Below are positions 52,131 to 60,832 of a DNA stretch of 64,000 nucleotides, piece by piece. The position numbers were made by a program, and so were the translations under genes. This DNA comes from Alphaproteobacteria bacterium US3C007. Lineage in GTDB: Bacteria > Pseudomonadota > Alphaproteobacteria > Rhodobacterales > Rhodobacteraceae. How positions within the stretch are numbered: position 1 is the stretch's first letter; the number at the start of each line of letters is the position of its first letter. A model generated the notes under the pieces. That model had not been told where the DNA came from, ran no database searches, and saw only the letters and a program-made list of their open reading frames with translations. The stretch is taken from positions 2,542,001 to 2,606,000 of the forward strand of contig CP139918.1 in assembly GCA_034423775.1 (NCBI GenBank). Direction: 5' to 3'.

Positions 52131-53306
52131 TCAAGGGGCTAATCTTAACATACGCTTGATCTGGGGCCAAATTGTCAGTCCCATACCAAGACAAGCCAGA
52201 ATTAAAAACGCCAGGTAATTTAAAAAAGGTACCAAAGAGAGGATGAATAACAGAGCGGTCGCCAAACCTGCGGCTTTCAGCTGGTCACTCCGCTGATCCG
52301 GCGCAAATCCAGAAATATTTTCCAAAGCAATTTTGCCTAGTAAATATCCGGCCGCAATCCCCCCAAATCCGGCGGCAATGGCCGCTGCAAGCAGGAAGAA
52401 AGGCATAAGAATTACGCCAACGCCCGTGAGCGCGAAAACCAGCATCAGACCTAAAATCATGGCGAAGGCGAGGACACCATTCCATCCTGTGTTGAAGGGG
52501 CGCGTTTTTAGCGTTTCGGAGTTTTCAAAAATACGATGGGGCATAAACAAGCCAAATAAGATCATCAAAACGCCTATTTTCAAAATAAAGCCGACTTGCT
52601 GCAACAGCCACAGATTTGGTGGGACCGGTTTGCCGCGTTCAAAAAGTGCGGTAGGCGCGGGGGTCATGGTTACGCGATCCTCGCTGATAAGCGTCGTTAA
52701 GGCGGGCCCGCTGAGTTCTGTCGTTTCTGATAATCTGAGCTTTCCCAAGAGTTCAGCGCCCTCTTTAAATTCGATTTTCTGAGCTTTAATATCAAGGTCT
52801 TGGTGAATTACAGAGGCGATGACAACGGTTTCGCCCCTTACATATGCGGATCCGAAGATGGGGGCGTGCAGTTCAATATGTTCGCCAAAAGCGCGCAGAT
52901 GCCCATCGATCTGGCCTTTAACTTGAATGCGTTCTCCCGCGATCTGCACGTTTTTTGAAACCGGCCCATTGATAAGAACGGACTGTCCTGTTGCGTATAA
53001 GGCGCCCTTGATCGCCGAGCCAATAGTGATCGTTTGTGCCAGCAAATGGGCTGTATCTCCCACTGTGGCCACGGGCGTGCTGAGCGTGATGGACTGCCCC
53101 GAAGCGTAAAGCGGACCTGCAATCGGAGCTGTGATATATATGGTTTGCCCTAGCAGATGTGCGGATCCTGCGACCGGAGTGCTCAAATTTATCGTATTCT
53201 CAATCAAAAAAATATCTGCAGCGTTTACATCACTGCGCTCCTGCGCAACGGCGTTGAAAGTAAATGATAAAAAAATGAAAAATTGGTAAACTGAGGCTTT
53301 GAACAA
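52131..53306 (-). CDS. exported bactofilin-like repeat protein with C-terminal membrane domain
   Basis: A 391-residue protein. A signal peptide (SVYQFFIFLSFTFNAVAQ) leads to about 150 residues of short beta repeats of the type GQSITLSTPV, GQTIYITAPI, GQSVLINGPV, GEHIELHAPI and GETVVIASVI, forming a right-handed beta-helix as in bactofilins. The C-terminal third has four to five membrane helices (VGFILKIGVLMILFGLF to LAFLILACLGMGLTIW). Unlike cytosolic bactofilins it should place its beta-helix in the periplasm. A role in envelope organisation is plausible but unproven. It is divergent from the gene transfer agent cluster. Confidence 0.75.
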   Translation of the reverse strand: MFKASVYQFFIFLSFTFNAVAQERSDVNAADIFLIENTINLSTPVAGSAHLLGQTIYITAPIAGPLYASGQSITLSTPVATVGDTAHLLAQTITIGSAIKGALYATGQSVLINGPVSKNVQIAGERIQVKGQIDGHLRAFGEHIELHAPIFGSAYVRGETVVIASVIHQDLDIKAQKIEFKEGAELLGKLRLSETTELSGPALTTLISEDRVTMTPAPTALFERGKPVPPNLWLLQQVGFILKIGVLMILFGLFMPHRIFENSETLKTRPFNTGWNGVLAFAMILGLMLVFALTGVGVILMPFFLLAAAIAAGFGGIAAGYLLGKIALENISGFAPDQRSDQLKAAGLATALLFILSLVPFLNYLAFLILACLGMGLTIWPQIKRMLRLAP

Positions 53307-53639
53307 AACGATACCCTCCTCTTTAAAAATGAAACATGCGCGCCATTGGCACGGATGTTCACTAGCCGTTGAGAGCGATTAATCTTTGTTGAAAATGTGG
53401 CCGGATAGAGGCGTGATGCTCCCGCATAGCTGCGAGTATCGCCGGCGCTATGTATCCGTTGTGGCAAAGCTTTTTAAAGTCTTACCGTAGAACACGCTCG
53501 ATTGGCTATTAATTAAGCCCCGCCATGCTTGGTTCGCGCAGCACATGAAAACCAGATGAAGGGGGCCGAGCAAAAAGGTTGAGCCAGCGCCGCATTGCTT
53601 TGTTTGCGGCGCTGTCGATCTTATCATTGTGAGGGCTGG
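53307..53639. promoter_or_regulatory. promoter and leader region of the gene transfer agent cluster
   Basis: A 333-base divergent region without a gene. It should contain the cluster promoter, but I see no confident CtrA-type TTAA-N7-TTAA site; the only related element is TTAATTAA near 53510. A perfect hairpin lies close to the first gene (listed separately). Confidence 0.5.
53586..53613 (+). promoter_or_regulatory. leader hairpin ahead of gene transfer agent g1
   Basis: AGCGCCGCA (53586-53594) and TGCGGCGCT (53605-53613) are perfect 9-base arms with a 10-base loop, followed by a T-rich GTCGATCTTATCATT. It ends 26 bases before the g1 ATG. It could act as an attenuator or conditional terminator in the 5' leader. 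Confidence 0.5.
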
Positions 53640-53981
53640 ATGATCCTGAACACACCGAACGCCAATATCGGATCCTTAAAGTCGCGGCTGCATAAGGTGG
53701 CGCAGGTTCTTGAGGAATTTATCGAAGAAATTGAAAATCTCAGGCAGCGCCTGTCAAGCGATGCGCCCGCTTCAGGGGGCGACATGCGCCGCCTGTTTTT
53801 AGAGCTGAGGAAATGGCTGATTTGGGCCCATGAATTGGAGCGATTAAGTGGAAAATACCGTCAAACGAACAGTGCGGGAGAGGCCGGTTACAGCCTCGAC
53901 TTGGAAGCCGCAAGGCATCAAATTGGGCGCCGCTTGGATCGCTTGCGCCAAGCCGAGTTTGAAGAAGAAATTTCTGGATGA
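53640..53981 (+). CDS. gene transfer agent small terminase-like protein (g1)
   Basis: A 113-residue protein at the head of the RcGTA-type cluster, with long helices and a coiled coil (SLKSRLHKVAQVLEEFIEEIENLRQRL). In RcGTA the g1 product is the small terminase subunit that helps load DNA into heads. ATG 53640 has GAGGG five bases ahead; the frame is open 15 codons upstream. The large terminase follows directly. Identification rests mainly on position and size. Confidence 0.75.
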   Translation: MILNTPNANIGSLKSRLHKVAQVLEEFIEEIENLRQRLSSDAPASGGDMRRLFLELRKWLIWAHELERLSGKYRQTNSAGEAGYSLDLEAARHQIGRRLDRLRQAEFEEEISG

Positions 53982-53982
53982 G

Positions 53983-55260
53983 TTGTCGGATGGCGAGTTA
54001 ATGGCTCTGCCATATTTATTTGAATTTTGGGCTTTAGAGCATCAGATTCCTCCGTTAAATTATTGGAAAACATGGATTGTTTTAGGTGGAAGGGGTGCGG
54101 GTAAAACCCGCGCTGGCGCAGAGTGGGTACGCAGCCAAGCGGAGGGTGCACTGCCAGAAACTTTGGGCGCTGCCAAACGGATTGCGCTGATAAGTGATAC
54201 ATATGAGCAAGCCCGAGACGTGATGGTGCATGGGGAAAGCGGCATCTTGGCGTGCAGCCCACCAGATCGGCGCCCGCTATGGCAGGCCTCGCGCCGGCGC
54301 TTATTATGGCCGAACGGAGCGATTGCTGAAATCTGCTCGGCGTATGATTATGAAGCCTTGCGCGGGCGCCAGTTTGATGCGGCTTGGGCGGATGAATTGG
54401 CCAAGTGGAAACATGCCCAAGAGGCGTGGGATATGTTGCAATTTGCGCTGCGGCTGGGTGAAAACCCGCGCCAATGTGTGAGCACGACCCCGCGCAATAT
54501 GCAGCTGTTGAAAACCCTTATGGCCGCGCCCAGCAGTTGCATAACCCATGCGCCAACCGAGGCCAATAAAGCGCATCTTGCCGCCAGTTTTCTAAAGGAG
54601 GTACGCCGCCGCTACGCGGGCACGCGCTTGGAGCGCCAAGAGCTGGACGGACTGCTGGTTGAGGATCTTGAAAACGCGCTTTGGACGGATGTTGCGCTTA
54701 ACGCTGCGCAAGTCAAACAAGCCCCCGAGTTGGATCGTATCGTGGTGGCAATTGACCCCCCGGTGACTGGGCACAAAGCCTCAAATGCCTGCGGAATTAT
54801 TGTGGCTGGCTTGCGAGCCAAAGGCCCTGAGCAGAGCTGGAAGGCTTATGTTTTATATGATGCAACAATAACCGGCAGCAGCCCCAGCGCTTGGGCCAAT
54901 ATCGCGGTCAAAGCTTTTCATCACTGGGGCGCGCAACGCGTGATCGCCGAAGTGAACCAAGGGGGCGATTTGGTCGAGGCGGTTTTACGGCAGGTGGCGC
55001 CCATGGTTCCCTATAAGGCGGTGCGCGCAAAATTTGGCAAATCAATGCGCGCAGAACCCGTGGCTGCGCTTTACGAACAGGGGCGGGTGTTTCACCTGCC
55101 TGGGTTAAACGCGCTTGAACACCAAATGTGTGAAATGACGCTGCATGGGTTTCAAGGGCAAGGTAGCCCCGACCGCGTGGATGCTTTGGTTTGGGCCTTG
55201 AGCGAGCTGATGCTGAAGCCCCATGTTAAATCAATAAAGCCACGAATGCGTTTGTTGTAA
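53983..55260 (+). CDS. gene transfer agent large terminase (g2)
   Basis: The packaging ATPase-nuclease of the gene transfer agent. LSDGELMALPYLFEFWALEHQIPP leads to Walker A GGRGAGKTRAGAEWVR; Walker B-like DAAWADELAKW and the nuclease region (VVAIDPPVTGHKASNACGIIVAG, later PDRVDALVWALSEL) follow. The frame is open from 53848 inside g1; I place the start at TTG 53983 right after the g1 stop because homologues begin close to LSD; ATG 54001 is another option. It cuts and pumps random host DNA into particles. Confidence 0.88.
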   Translation: MSDGELMALPYLFEFWALEHQIPPLNYWKTWIVLGGRGAGKTRAGAEWVRSQAEGALPETLGAAKRIALISDTYEQARDVMVHGESGILACSPPDRRPLWQASRRRLLWPNGAIAEICSAYDYEALRGRQFDAAWADELAKWKHAQEAWDMLQFALRLGENPRQCVSTTPRNMQLLKTLMAAPSSCITHAPTEANKAHLAASFLKEVRRRYAGTRLERQELDGLLVEDLENALWTDVALNAAQVKQAPELDRIVVAIDPPVTGHKASNACGIIVAGLRAKGPEQSWKAYVLYDATITGSSPSAWANIAVKAFHHWGAQRVIAEVNQGGDLVEAVLRQVAPMVPYKAVRAKFGKSMRAEPVAALYEQGRVFHLPGLNALEHQMCEMTLHGFQGQGSPDRVDALVWALSELMLKPHVKSIKPRMRLL

Positions 55261-55376
55261 CCTCGCAACGCCAGCGCCCGTTGCGATGCGGGCCTGTTAA
55301 ACCCTTTGTGGTTTTTTCCAATCAAACGCCTTGCTTGATCAATGGGGCGGGCATTCATAGGATGGAATATATTTTA

Positions 55377-56567
55377 ATGAGCCTTTTCAACCGGATGTTT
55401 GAAAAAAAGACAGCTGTTGCTTCGGCTAAACCGGCGTCCAAACGCCCTACGAGCTTTGGATCTGGCGCCTTGACTGCGGCGCTTCATTGGAGTGGCCGGG
55501 ATAATTCGAGTTTAATCCAACAGGGATTCCTTGGTAATCCGATTGGGTTTCGGGCGGTTAAATTGATCGCTGAGGCGGCGGCTGCGGTACCTTTGATATG
55601 CGTGCTGCGCGGCAAGCGAATTGACACGCATCCGCTGGTCTCTGTGCTCAAATCCCCCAACCATGGGCAGACCAAATCTGATTTTTTAGAAGCGCTTTAC
55701 GGGCAAATTCTGCTCAGTGGAAATGGGTATATCAAAGCGGTTCTCAACAGCGATGGGCATCCATCCGAGCTTTACACGCTGCGTTCGGAACGTGTTTCAG
55801 CAGTGATGGGTAAGGATGGCTGGCCAGTGGCCTATGACTATACGGTTGGCGCGCATAAGCAGCGCTTCACCGCAGAGGGGTCACATCCCGATATCTGCCA
55901 TATTCGCAGTTTTCATCCGCAGAATGATCATTCTGGTCTTTCTGCTTTGCAGGCAGCCGCACGCGCGATTGATGTTCATAATGGTGCTTCTGCTTGGTCA
56001 AAAGCGCTGCTTGAGAATGCCGCCCGCCCATCCGGAGCGCTTGTGTATCGCGGGCAAGAGGGGCAGGGCAGCCTAACCGATGCGCAATATGACCGGTTGG
56101 TAGATGAACTCGAACTCTATCATCAGGGCGCGCGCAATGCGGGGCGTCCGATGTTGCTGGAAGGCGGGCTTGATTGGCGCCAGATGGGGTTTTCACCTTC
56201 GGATATGGAGTTTCACAAAACCAAAGAATTAGCCGCGCGCGAGATTGCGACGGCCTTTGGGGTGCCGCCGATGATTTTAGGCATTCCGGGCGATGCCACT
56301 TATGCAAATTATCAAGAGGCAAACCGGGCTTTTGTGCGCTTGACTGTTTTGCCATTGGTGCAACGCGTGACAGCCCATTTGGCGCGTTGGTTATCGGCCT
56401 CTTGGCCGCAGGATTTTCAACTATTACCGGATCTTGACCTTATACAAGCGCTGTCTCAAGAGCGCGATGCGCTTTGGCGCCGGGTAAGCGATGCGGGGTT
56501 CTTAACCGATAATGAAAAGCGCCACCTCTTGGGCTTATCCTCTAAAGCAGGCGCCCGCGATGGTTGA
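55377..56567 (+). CDS. gene transfer agent portal protein (g3)
   Basis: A 396-residue HK97-type portal (Phage_portal family). Blocks are FLGNPIGFRAVKLIAEAAAAVPL, HPLVSVLKSPNHGQTKSDFLEALYGQILLSGNGYIKAV, HIRSFHPQNDHSGLSALQAAARAIDVHNGASAWSKALLENAARPSGALV and AREIATAFGVPPMILGIPGDATYANYQEANRAF. It forms the dodecameric DNA gate of the head. ATG 55377 (MSLFNRMF) is preferred; the frame is open upstream. Confidence 0.9.
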   Translation: MSLFNRMFEKKTAVASAKPASKRPTSFGSGALTAALHWSGRDNSSLIQQGFLGNPIGFRAVKLIAEAAAAVPLICVLRGKRIDTHPLVSVLKSPNHGQTKSDFLEALYGQILLSGNGYIKAVLNSDGHPSELYTLRSERVSAVMGKDGWPVAYDYTVGAHKQRFTAEGSHPDICHIRSFHPQNDHSGLSALQAAARAIDVHNGASAWSKALLENAARPSGALVYRGQEGQGSLTDAQYDRLVDELELYHQGARNAGRPMLLEGGLDWRQMGFSPSDMEFHKTKELAAREIATAFGVPPMILGIPGDATYANYQEANRAFVRLTVLPLVQRVTAHLARWLSASWPQDFQLLPDLDLIQALSQERDALWRRVSDAGFLTDNEKRHLLGLSSKAGARDG

Positions 56568-56658
56568 TACGATCTTGCAGATAAGCGGCTCTCTGTTTTG
56601 GCTCATAGCCACGAGTGAATTGATTTTTAGAAGTAACTTATGGATGCGGCGAGGCTAG
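56560..56658 (+). CDS. very small gene between portal and protease (g3.5-like)
   Basis: A 32-codon frame starting at ATG 56560, overlapping the portal stop by 8 bases, and ending 2 bases before the preferred protease start. It encodes MVDTILQISGSLFWLIATSELIFRSNLWMRRG, a single hydrophobic segment with a basic tail. RcGTA also has a small g3.5 gene at this place. Whether this one is translated is not known. Confidence 0.4.
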   Translation: MVDTILQISGSLFWLIATSELIFRSNLWMRRG

Positions 56659-56660
56659 AA

Positions 56661-57254
56661 ATGAACCCAAGCTTTCCAAATATTGAGCGTAAATTTTGCC
56701 TTTCTGAGCAGGGGTTGTCTTTGTCAGACGGGTTTGCCGTTGAAGGCTATGCCAGCTTATTCGGCATTGGAGATCATGGCGGCGATATTGTTCGAAAAGG
56801 GGCGTTTCAACATTCGCTGCAGGCGGCCGTTCGCGCAAACCGCAAGATTAAAATGCTTTGGCAGCATGATCCAGCGCAACCCATTGGCATCTGGGATGAG
56901 CTGCGTGAAGATGCGCATGGGCTCTACGCAAAAGGCCGACTGCTCGAGCCGATTTTGCGCGCTCGAGAGGCTGCTGCCTTGATCGCAGCCGGCGCTTTAG
57001 ATGGGCTGTCGGTGGGCTATACCACCAAAGAGGCGGGGTTTGACGCCGCTGGCGCACGCTTGTTGAACAAGCTCGAGCTGTGGGAGATTTCACTTGTCAC
57101 ATTTCCAATGCTGCCGGGGGCGCGTGTGAGCGCGAAAGCCGATGAGCCAGCCGAGGAGAACCGGGTCCGTGAAGTCTGCGCTCTGTTTCGGCAAGCCGCG
57201 CGAAACTTAAAATCAACAGATCAAATTAACGTATCGGATAGAGGTATCATATGA
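56661..57254 (+). CDS. gene transfer agent prohead protease (g4)
   Basis: A 197-residue HK97-family (U35) prohead protease. The signature FAVEGYASLFGIGDHGGDIVRKGAF, KMLWQHDPAQPIGIWDEL (catalytic His in the WQHD block), LDGLSVGYTTKEA (catalytic Ser) and LWEISLVTFPMLPGA are complete. ATG 56661 has GAGG six bases ahead and is preferred over ATG 56640. It trims the scaffold part of the capsid protein encoded next; the stop overlaps the capsid ATG. Confidence 0.88.
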   Translation: MNPSFPNIERKFCLSEQGLSLSDGFAVEGYASLFGIGDHGGDIVRKGAFQHSLQAAVRANRKIKMLWQHDPAQPIGIWDELREDAHGLYAKGRLLEPILRAREAAALIAAGALDGLSVGYTTKEAGFDAAGARLLNKLELWEISLVTFPMLPGARVSAKADEPAEENRVREVCALFRQAARNLKSTDQINVSDRGII

Positions 57255-58441
57255 CGCAGGATCAACGACCAACGGGTTTAAAAAGCTCAGAATTTTCACT
57301 GGCTGATCTAAAGGGCTCTTTAGATGAATTTATAAGCAGTATCAATGATTTCAAGGTGAAATCTTATGAGAAAATTGACAGCCAAGAAGATCGGTTGCAG
57401 CGGTTGGATCAAAAGGCGCATGCGCTGTTTCGACCTGCCTTGGATCCCAATGCTCAGGCCGAGTGCCGCCACCAAAAAGCGTTCAAGGCCTATTTGAAAT
57501 CGGGGGATGAAACCAAACTGCATGGGTTGGATATCGAACAAAAGGGAATGTTGGCCGCGGTCAATAGCGAAGGTGGCTTTCTTGTAGATGGAAAAACGGC
57601 GGATTTTGTTGATAGCGCGCTTAGCGCGGCGCACTCCATCCGCAGCATAGCGCATGTGGTCACCGTAGAGGCATCTGCCTATGATATTTTGATGGATCAC
57701 GGGGAGATGGATGCCGGTTAGGCGACCGAGCAGGACGCTGTCAACGATACCGCAACCCCTAAATTGGATCGTATTCGTATTCCGCTGCATGAATTGAGCG
57801 CGATGCCAAAAGCTTCGCAACGCTTGCTTGAAGACAGCGCGTTTGACATCGAAAATTGGCTGGCCGGCCGCATCGCTGATACGTTCGCGCGGTTTGAAGG
57901 GCGCGCATTCCTGCGTGGAACTGGCGAGGATCAACCAAAGGGCTTTTTGAGCTATGACAAAGCGGCCGATGGCGCTCAAAATTGGGGGCAACTGGCCTAT
58001 ATTGCGACCGGAGGCGCGGAGAAGTTTAAAGAGGGTATGGCACCGGATAAATTGGTTGATCTGGTTTATGCGCTGGACGCGCGCTATCGCGCTAAGTCCC
58101 GTTTCGTTTTAAATTCAAAAACTGCCGGTCACATTCGAAAGCTTAAGGACAGCGATGGCCGCTTCCTATGGGCGGATGGGTTGGCCCTGCAAGAGCCGGC
58201 GCGCTTATTGGGTTATCCGGTGGTAATCTGTGAAGACATGCCGGATATCGAGCCCGACGCCTATGCGATTGCCTTTGGCGATTTTAGCGCGGGTTACACA
58301 ATCGTTGAGCGGCCAGATTTGCGCGTTCTTCGTGATCCTTTCAGCGCAAAACCGCATGTGCTTTTTTATGCAACAAAGCGCGTTGGCGGTGCGGTGACGG
58401 ATTTCTCAGCCATTAAATTGTTGAAATTTTCCACGTCATAG
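57251..58441 (+). pseudogene. gene transfer agent major capsid protein (g5), interrupted by an in-frame TAG
   Basis: The whole frame is 396 codons, the normal length for an RcGTA-type HK97 capsid protein (about 398). A scaffold-like delta domain (SLDEFISSINDFKVKSYEKIDSQEDRLQRLDQKAH) is followed by VNSEGGFLVDGKTADFVDSALSAAHSIRSIAHVV, HGEMDAG, then TAG at 57719-57721, then ATEQD in the same frame, and LDRIRIPLHELSAMPKASQRLLEDSAFDIENWLAGRIADTFARFEGRAF, continuing intact to TAA. Homologues have Gly-Trp-Ala here, so TGG to TAG is the likely change. No other damage is seen. Truncated product would be 156 residues. A sequencing error or amber suppression is also possible. Confidence 0.85.
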
Positions 58442-58531
58442 AGTGCGTATATCTGGCGCTTTTAAATAGTTAATTACCAATAAAAACAATTCACTAAATT
58501 TGTATATTGATCTTAATCTTGGATAGCTGAA

Positions 58532-59116
58532 ATGTATTTTGAACTTGCGCCCATACCGGCCTCTGATTTGCCGCTTGATGCCGCCAAATCGCATTTGCTG
58601 CTGGGCTCGACCTTTGAAGATGCTGCTGTTCAAGAGCCTGTTTTGGCTGGGTTTCTGCGTGCCGCGATAACCGTGATTGAGCGCCGATTATCGCTGGTGA
58701 TGTTACAAAGGCAATTTGGCTATGACGCGTTTGAGAGTCCAGAAACGCAAATGCTCAGCTTGCCGCTATGGCCCGTGAAACAGCTTTTAAGCGTATCGCT
58801 TCATATGGCGCATAACGTGAGGCATCTGCCAAAGGAAGGCTTTAATTTAAATCTCGAAAAGGGGCGCGCGCAGGTTCACGGTTGTTTTCCCAAATTGCTG
58901 AATGGTGGATTTTGTCGGATTAGCATAATGGCGGGCCAATATGTCAACTGGGCGGGTATCCCTGCAGATTTACAGCAAGCGGTGTTGTTATTGTGCAGCC
59001 ATTATTATGAAAACCGTGATGAATCTGGGCTTGCCCAAAGCTCAATGCCGTTTGGAATTCTCAGCCTGCTCGAGCCGCACAAGCGGCCACGCCTTCGTGC
59101 AGGGCGGTTATTATGA
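58532..59116 (+). CDS. gene transfer agent head-tail connector (g6)
   Basis: A 194-residue protein in the g6 place. PLDAAKSHLLLGSTFEDAAVQEPVLAGFLRAAITVIERRL is the phage head-tail adaptor pattern (gp6-like/TIGR02215 family: AK.HL.......D..L...I.AA...IE). It sits on the portal to form the connector ring. The stop overlaps the next start by ATGA. Confidence 0.82.
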   Translation: MYFELAPIPASDLPLDAAKSHLLLGSTFEDAAVQEPVLAGFLRAAITVIERRLSLVMLQRQFGYDAFESPETQMLSLPLWPVKQLLSVSLHMAHNVRHLPKEGFNLNLEKGRAQVHGCFPKLLNGGFCRISIMAGQYVNWAGIPADLQQAVLLLCSHYYENRDESGLAQSSMPFGILSLLEPHKRPRLRAGRLL

Positions 59117-59457
59117 GAAATAAGATCCCAAAACTATCGCATCTTTTGACATTGGAAGATTGCGTGAGCCTGGCTGATGGCGCGGGGGGCAGCCAAAAGA
59201 AATGGCAAAAATTAGGTACGCTTTGGGCACGGCTTGAAGTATCTTCGCATCCGCGCAGCGCGTCACAAGGGGGAATTTTACGCCGTATAAACTGGCAAAT
59301 AACCTTGCGCGCGCTGCCTCCAAGCGCGAAGCTTTACCCCCATCCAGGCCGTCGGTTTCGCCTGAAAGACGCGCTATATCCCATTTACACCACTGTTCCC
59401 TATGATGCCTCTGGGAAGTATCTTTTGTCGACATCGTTAACCTGGGTGGCAGAATGA
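59113..59457 (+). CDS. gene transfer agent head closure/stopper protein (g7)
   Basis: A 114-residue protein of the phage head-tail joining family (TIGR01563-like), with LLTLEDCVSLADGAGGSQKKWQKLGTLWARLEV, a region HxxRI-type (RINWQITLRALPPSAKLYPHPGRRFRLKDALYPI) and a final beta strand. Tight ATGA overlaps on both sides tie it to g6 and g8. Assignment is by order, size and this motif. Confidence 0.8.
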   Translation: MRNKIPKLSHLLTLEDCVSLADGAGGSQKKWQKLGTLWARLEVSSHPRSASQGGILRRINWQITLRALPPSAKLYPHPGRRFRLKDALYPIYTTVPYDASGKYLLSTSLTWVAE

Positions 59458-59873
59458 GCCACGTTGATTTTGCAGCTGTTCAGGCTGGGGTTTTCGCGCA
59501 GATCAGCGCTGACCCTGATATCAAAGCCCTGATTGGCGCGCATATTTTTGATGGGGTTCCCCCGGGCGTCGTTCCAGATCTTTATCTGCTCATCGGCCCG
59601 GAACTGGTGATTGATAAATCCGATTTTACACACTCTGGCAGCGAGCATCAGCTGCTGATTTCCGCGCTGTCTCGGGGGCATGGCTTCAAAGAGGCGAAAC
59701 GGCTGGCTGGCTTTGTTGTGAACGCGTTGCACGCCAAACCGCCTAATTTAGACCAAGGGCGCGTGGTTTTCGTCCATTTTTCAAAGGCGAATGCATGGCG
59801 TGACCCTCAGTTGGATGCCCGCCGTGTTGACGTCACTTTTCTGCTTCGTTGCGCGCAAGATGACGCTTTATAA
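59454..59873 (+). CDS. gene transfer agent tail terminator (g8, DUF3168)
   Basis: A 139-residue DUF3168 protein: AAVQAGVFAQISADPDIKALIGAHIFDGVPPGVVPDLYLLIGPE and HQLLISALSRGHGFKEAKRLAGFVVNALHA are typical. It caps the tail tube at the head side. Start overlaps g7 by ATGA. Confidence 0.84.
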   Translation: MSHVDFAAVQAGVFAQISADPDIKALIGAHIFDGVPPGVVPDLYLLIGPELVIDKSDFTHSGSEHQLLISALSRGHGFKEAKRLAGFVVNALHAKPPNLDQGRVVFVHFSKANAWRDPQLDARRVDVTFLLRCAQDDAL

Positions 59874-59885
59874 AGGGATTTTAAA

Positions 59886-60299
59886 ATGACTGCACAAGCT
59901 GGCAAAGCGCTTTTGATCAAGGTCGATATGACCTCGGATGGGCAATTTGAAACCTTGGCCGGGCTGCGCGCCACGCGGCTAAGTTTTAATGCAGAAACGG
60001 TGGATGTCACCTCGCTTGACAGCCAGGGTGGCTGGCGGGAAATTTTGGCGGGAGCGGGTGTCAAAACAGCTTCGCTTACGGGCTCGGGTGTGTTCAAAGA
60101 TTCCCATTCCGATATGCGCGTCCGGCAAATTTTTTTCGATGCTAAAACCCCAGATTTTCAAATTATCTTACCCGGGTTTGGAACGCTGCAAGGGCCATTT
60201 CAGATTACCAGTTTGGACTATGCGGGCACGTATAATGCAGAGGCAACTTACGAGTTATCTCTGGCCTCCGCGGGCGTTTTAAGTTTTGCGGAGCTGTAG
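59886..60299 (+). CDS. gene transfer agent major tail protein (g9)
   Basis: A 137-residue tail tube protein (TIGR02126 family): AQAGKALLIKVDMTSDGQFETLAGLRATRLSFNAETVDVTSLDSQGGWREILAGAGVKTASLTGSGVFKD. The residues LDS..GWRE and ASLTGSGVFKD are family hallmarks. AAGGGA precedes the ATG by eight bases. Highly expressed structural subunit. Confidence 0.88.
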   Translation: MTAQAGKALLIKVDMTSDGQFETLAGLRATRLSFNAETVDVTSLDSQGGWREILAGAGVKTASLTGSGVFKDSHSDMRVRQIFFDAKTPDFQIILPGFGTLQGPFQITSLDYAGTYNAEATYELSLASAGVLSFAEL

Positions 60300-60300
60300 A

Positions 60301-60639
60301 ATGGTGAATCCCCAGCGCGGCGAGGTTGAATTGGTGATTGATGGAACACGGCATGTGCTGCGGCTTTCGCTGGGTGCGCTGGCCGAGCTGGAAGATCGCC
60401 TTGAAGCAGAAAGTTTGGTGGATTTGATCCAGCGTTTTGAGACGGGTGCGTTTCGTAGCAAAGATGTGATGGATTTGCTGATTTGCGGTTTGCGCGGCGC
60501 TGGCTGGACGGGCGGCTTCGGTGATTTGGCGGATGCGCATATTGAGGGTGGGCTTGTGACGGCCAGTGAAACCGCGGCGCGGCTTTTGGTGCTGGGGTTT
60601 GGAGATCCCGCAGACCACAGCGATGGCGCCAATGTTTGA
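60301..60639 (+). CDS. gene transfer agent tail assembly protein (g10)
   Basis: A 112-residue protein of the GTA TAC/DUF3356 type: NPQRGEVELVIDGTRHVLRLSLGALAELEDRLEAESLVDLIQRFETGAFRSKDVMDLLICGLRGAGW. It probably acts as a gpG-like tail assembly chaperone. ATG 60301 begins one base after the g9 stop. Its end overlaps the next small gene by 17 bases. Confidence 0.83.
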   Translation: MVNPQRGEVELVIDGTRHVLRLSLGALAELEDRLEAESLVDLIQRFETGAFRSKDVMDLLICGLRGAGWTGGFGDLADAHIEGGLVTASETAARLLVLGFGDPADHSDGANV

Positions 60640-60832
60640 TTGGAGCGCACTCTTGCGGTTTGGGTTGTCTCGATTGCGCCTTTCTCCGTCCGAGTTTTGG
60701 CAGTTAACACCAAAAGAGCTGTCTTTGATGGCGCGGCCGCACAGCCTGCAGGCGCGGTTTGGTCAGCGCGAGTTGCAAACTTTATTAGAACAATATCCCG
60801 ACGTGCAGAAAGCCTTTGATGATGACGTATAA
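60623..60832 (+). CDS. gene transfer agent tail assembly chaperone-like small protein (g10.1)
   Basis: A 69-residue protein with MFDWSALLRFGLSRLRLSPSEFWQLTPKELSLMA, the TIGR02216 pattern (phage protein, tail assembly chaperone partner). It overlaps the ends of both g10 and g11, like the gpG/gpGT arrangement. Start could also be ATG 60632. Small size makes it easy to miss. Confidence 0.8.
   Translation: MAPMFDWSALLRFGLSRLRLSPSEFWQLTPKELSLMARPHSLQARFGQRELQTLLEQYPDVQKAFDDDV

Noticed and set aside
57719..57721. Capsid TAG as programmed readthrough or pyrrolysine codon
   Set aside because: The homologous residue is Trp, one base from TAG, and no readthrough context or second such stop is seen in the cluster. 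A point mutation or sequencing error is simpler.
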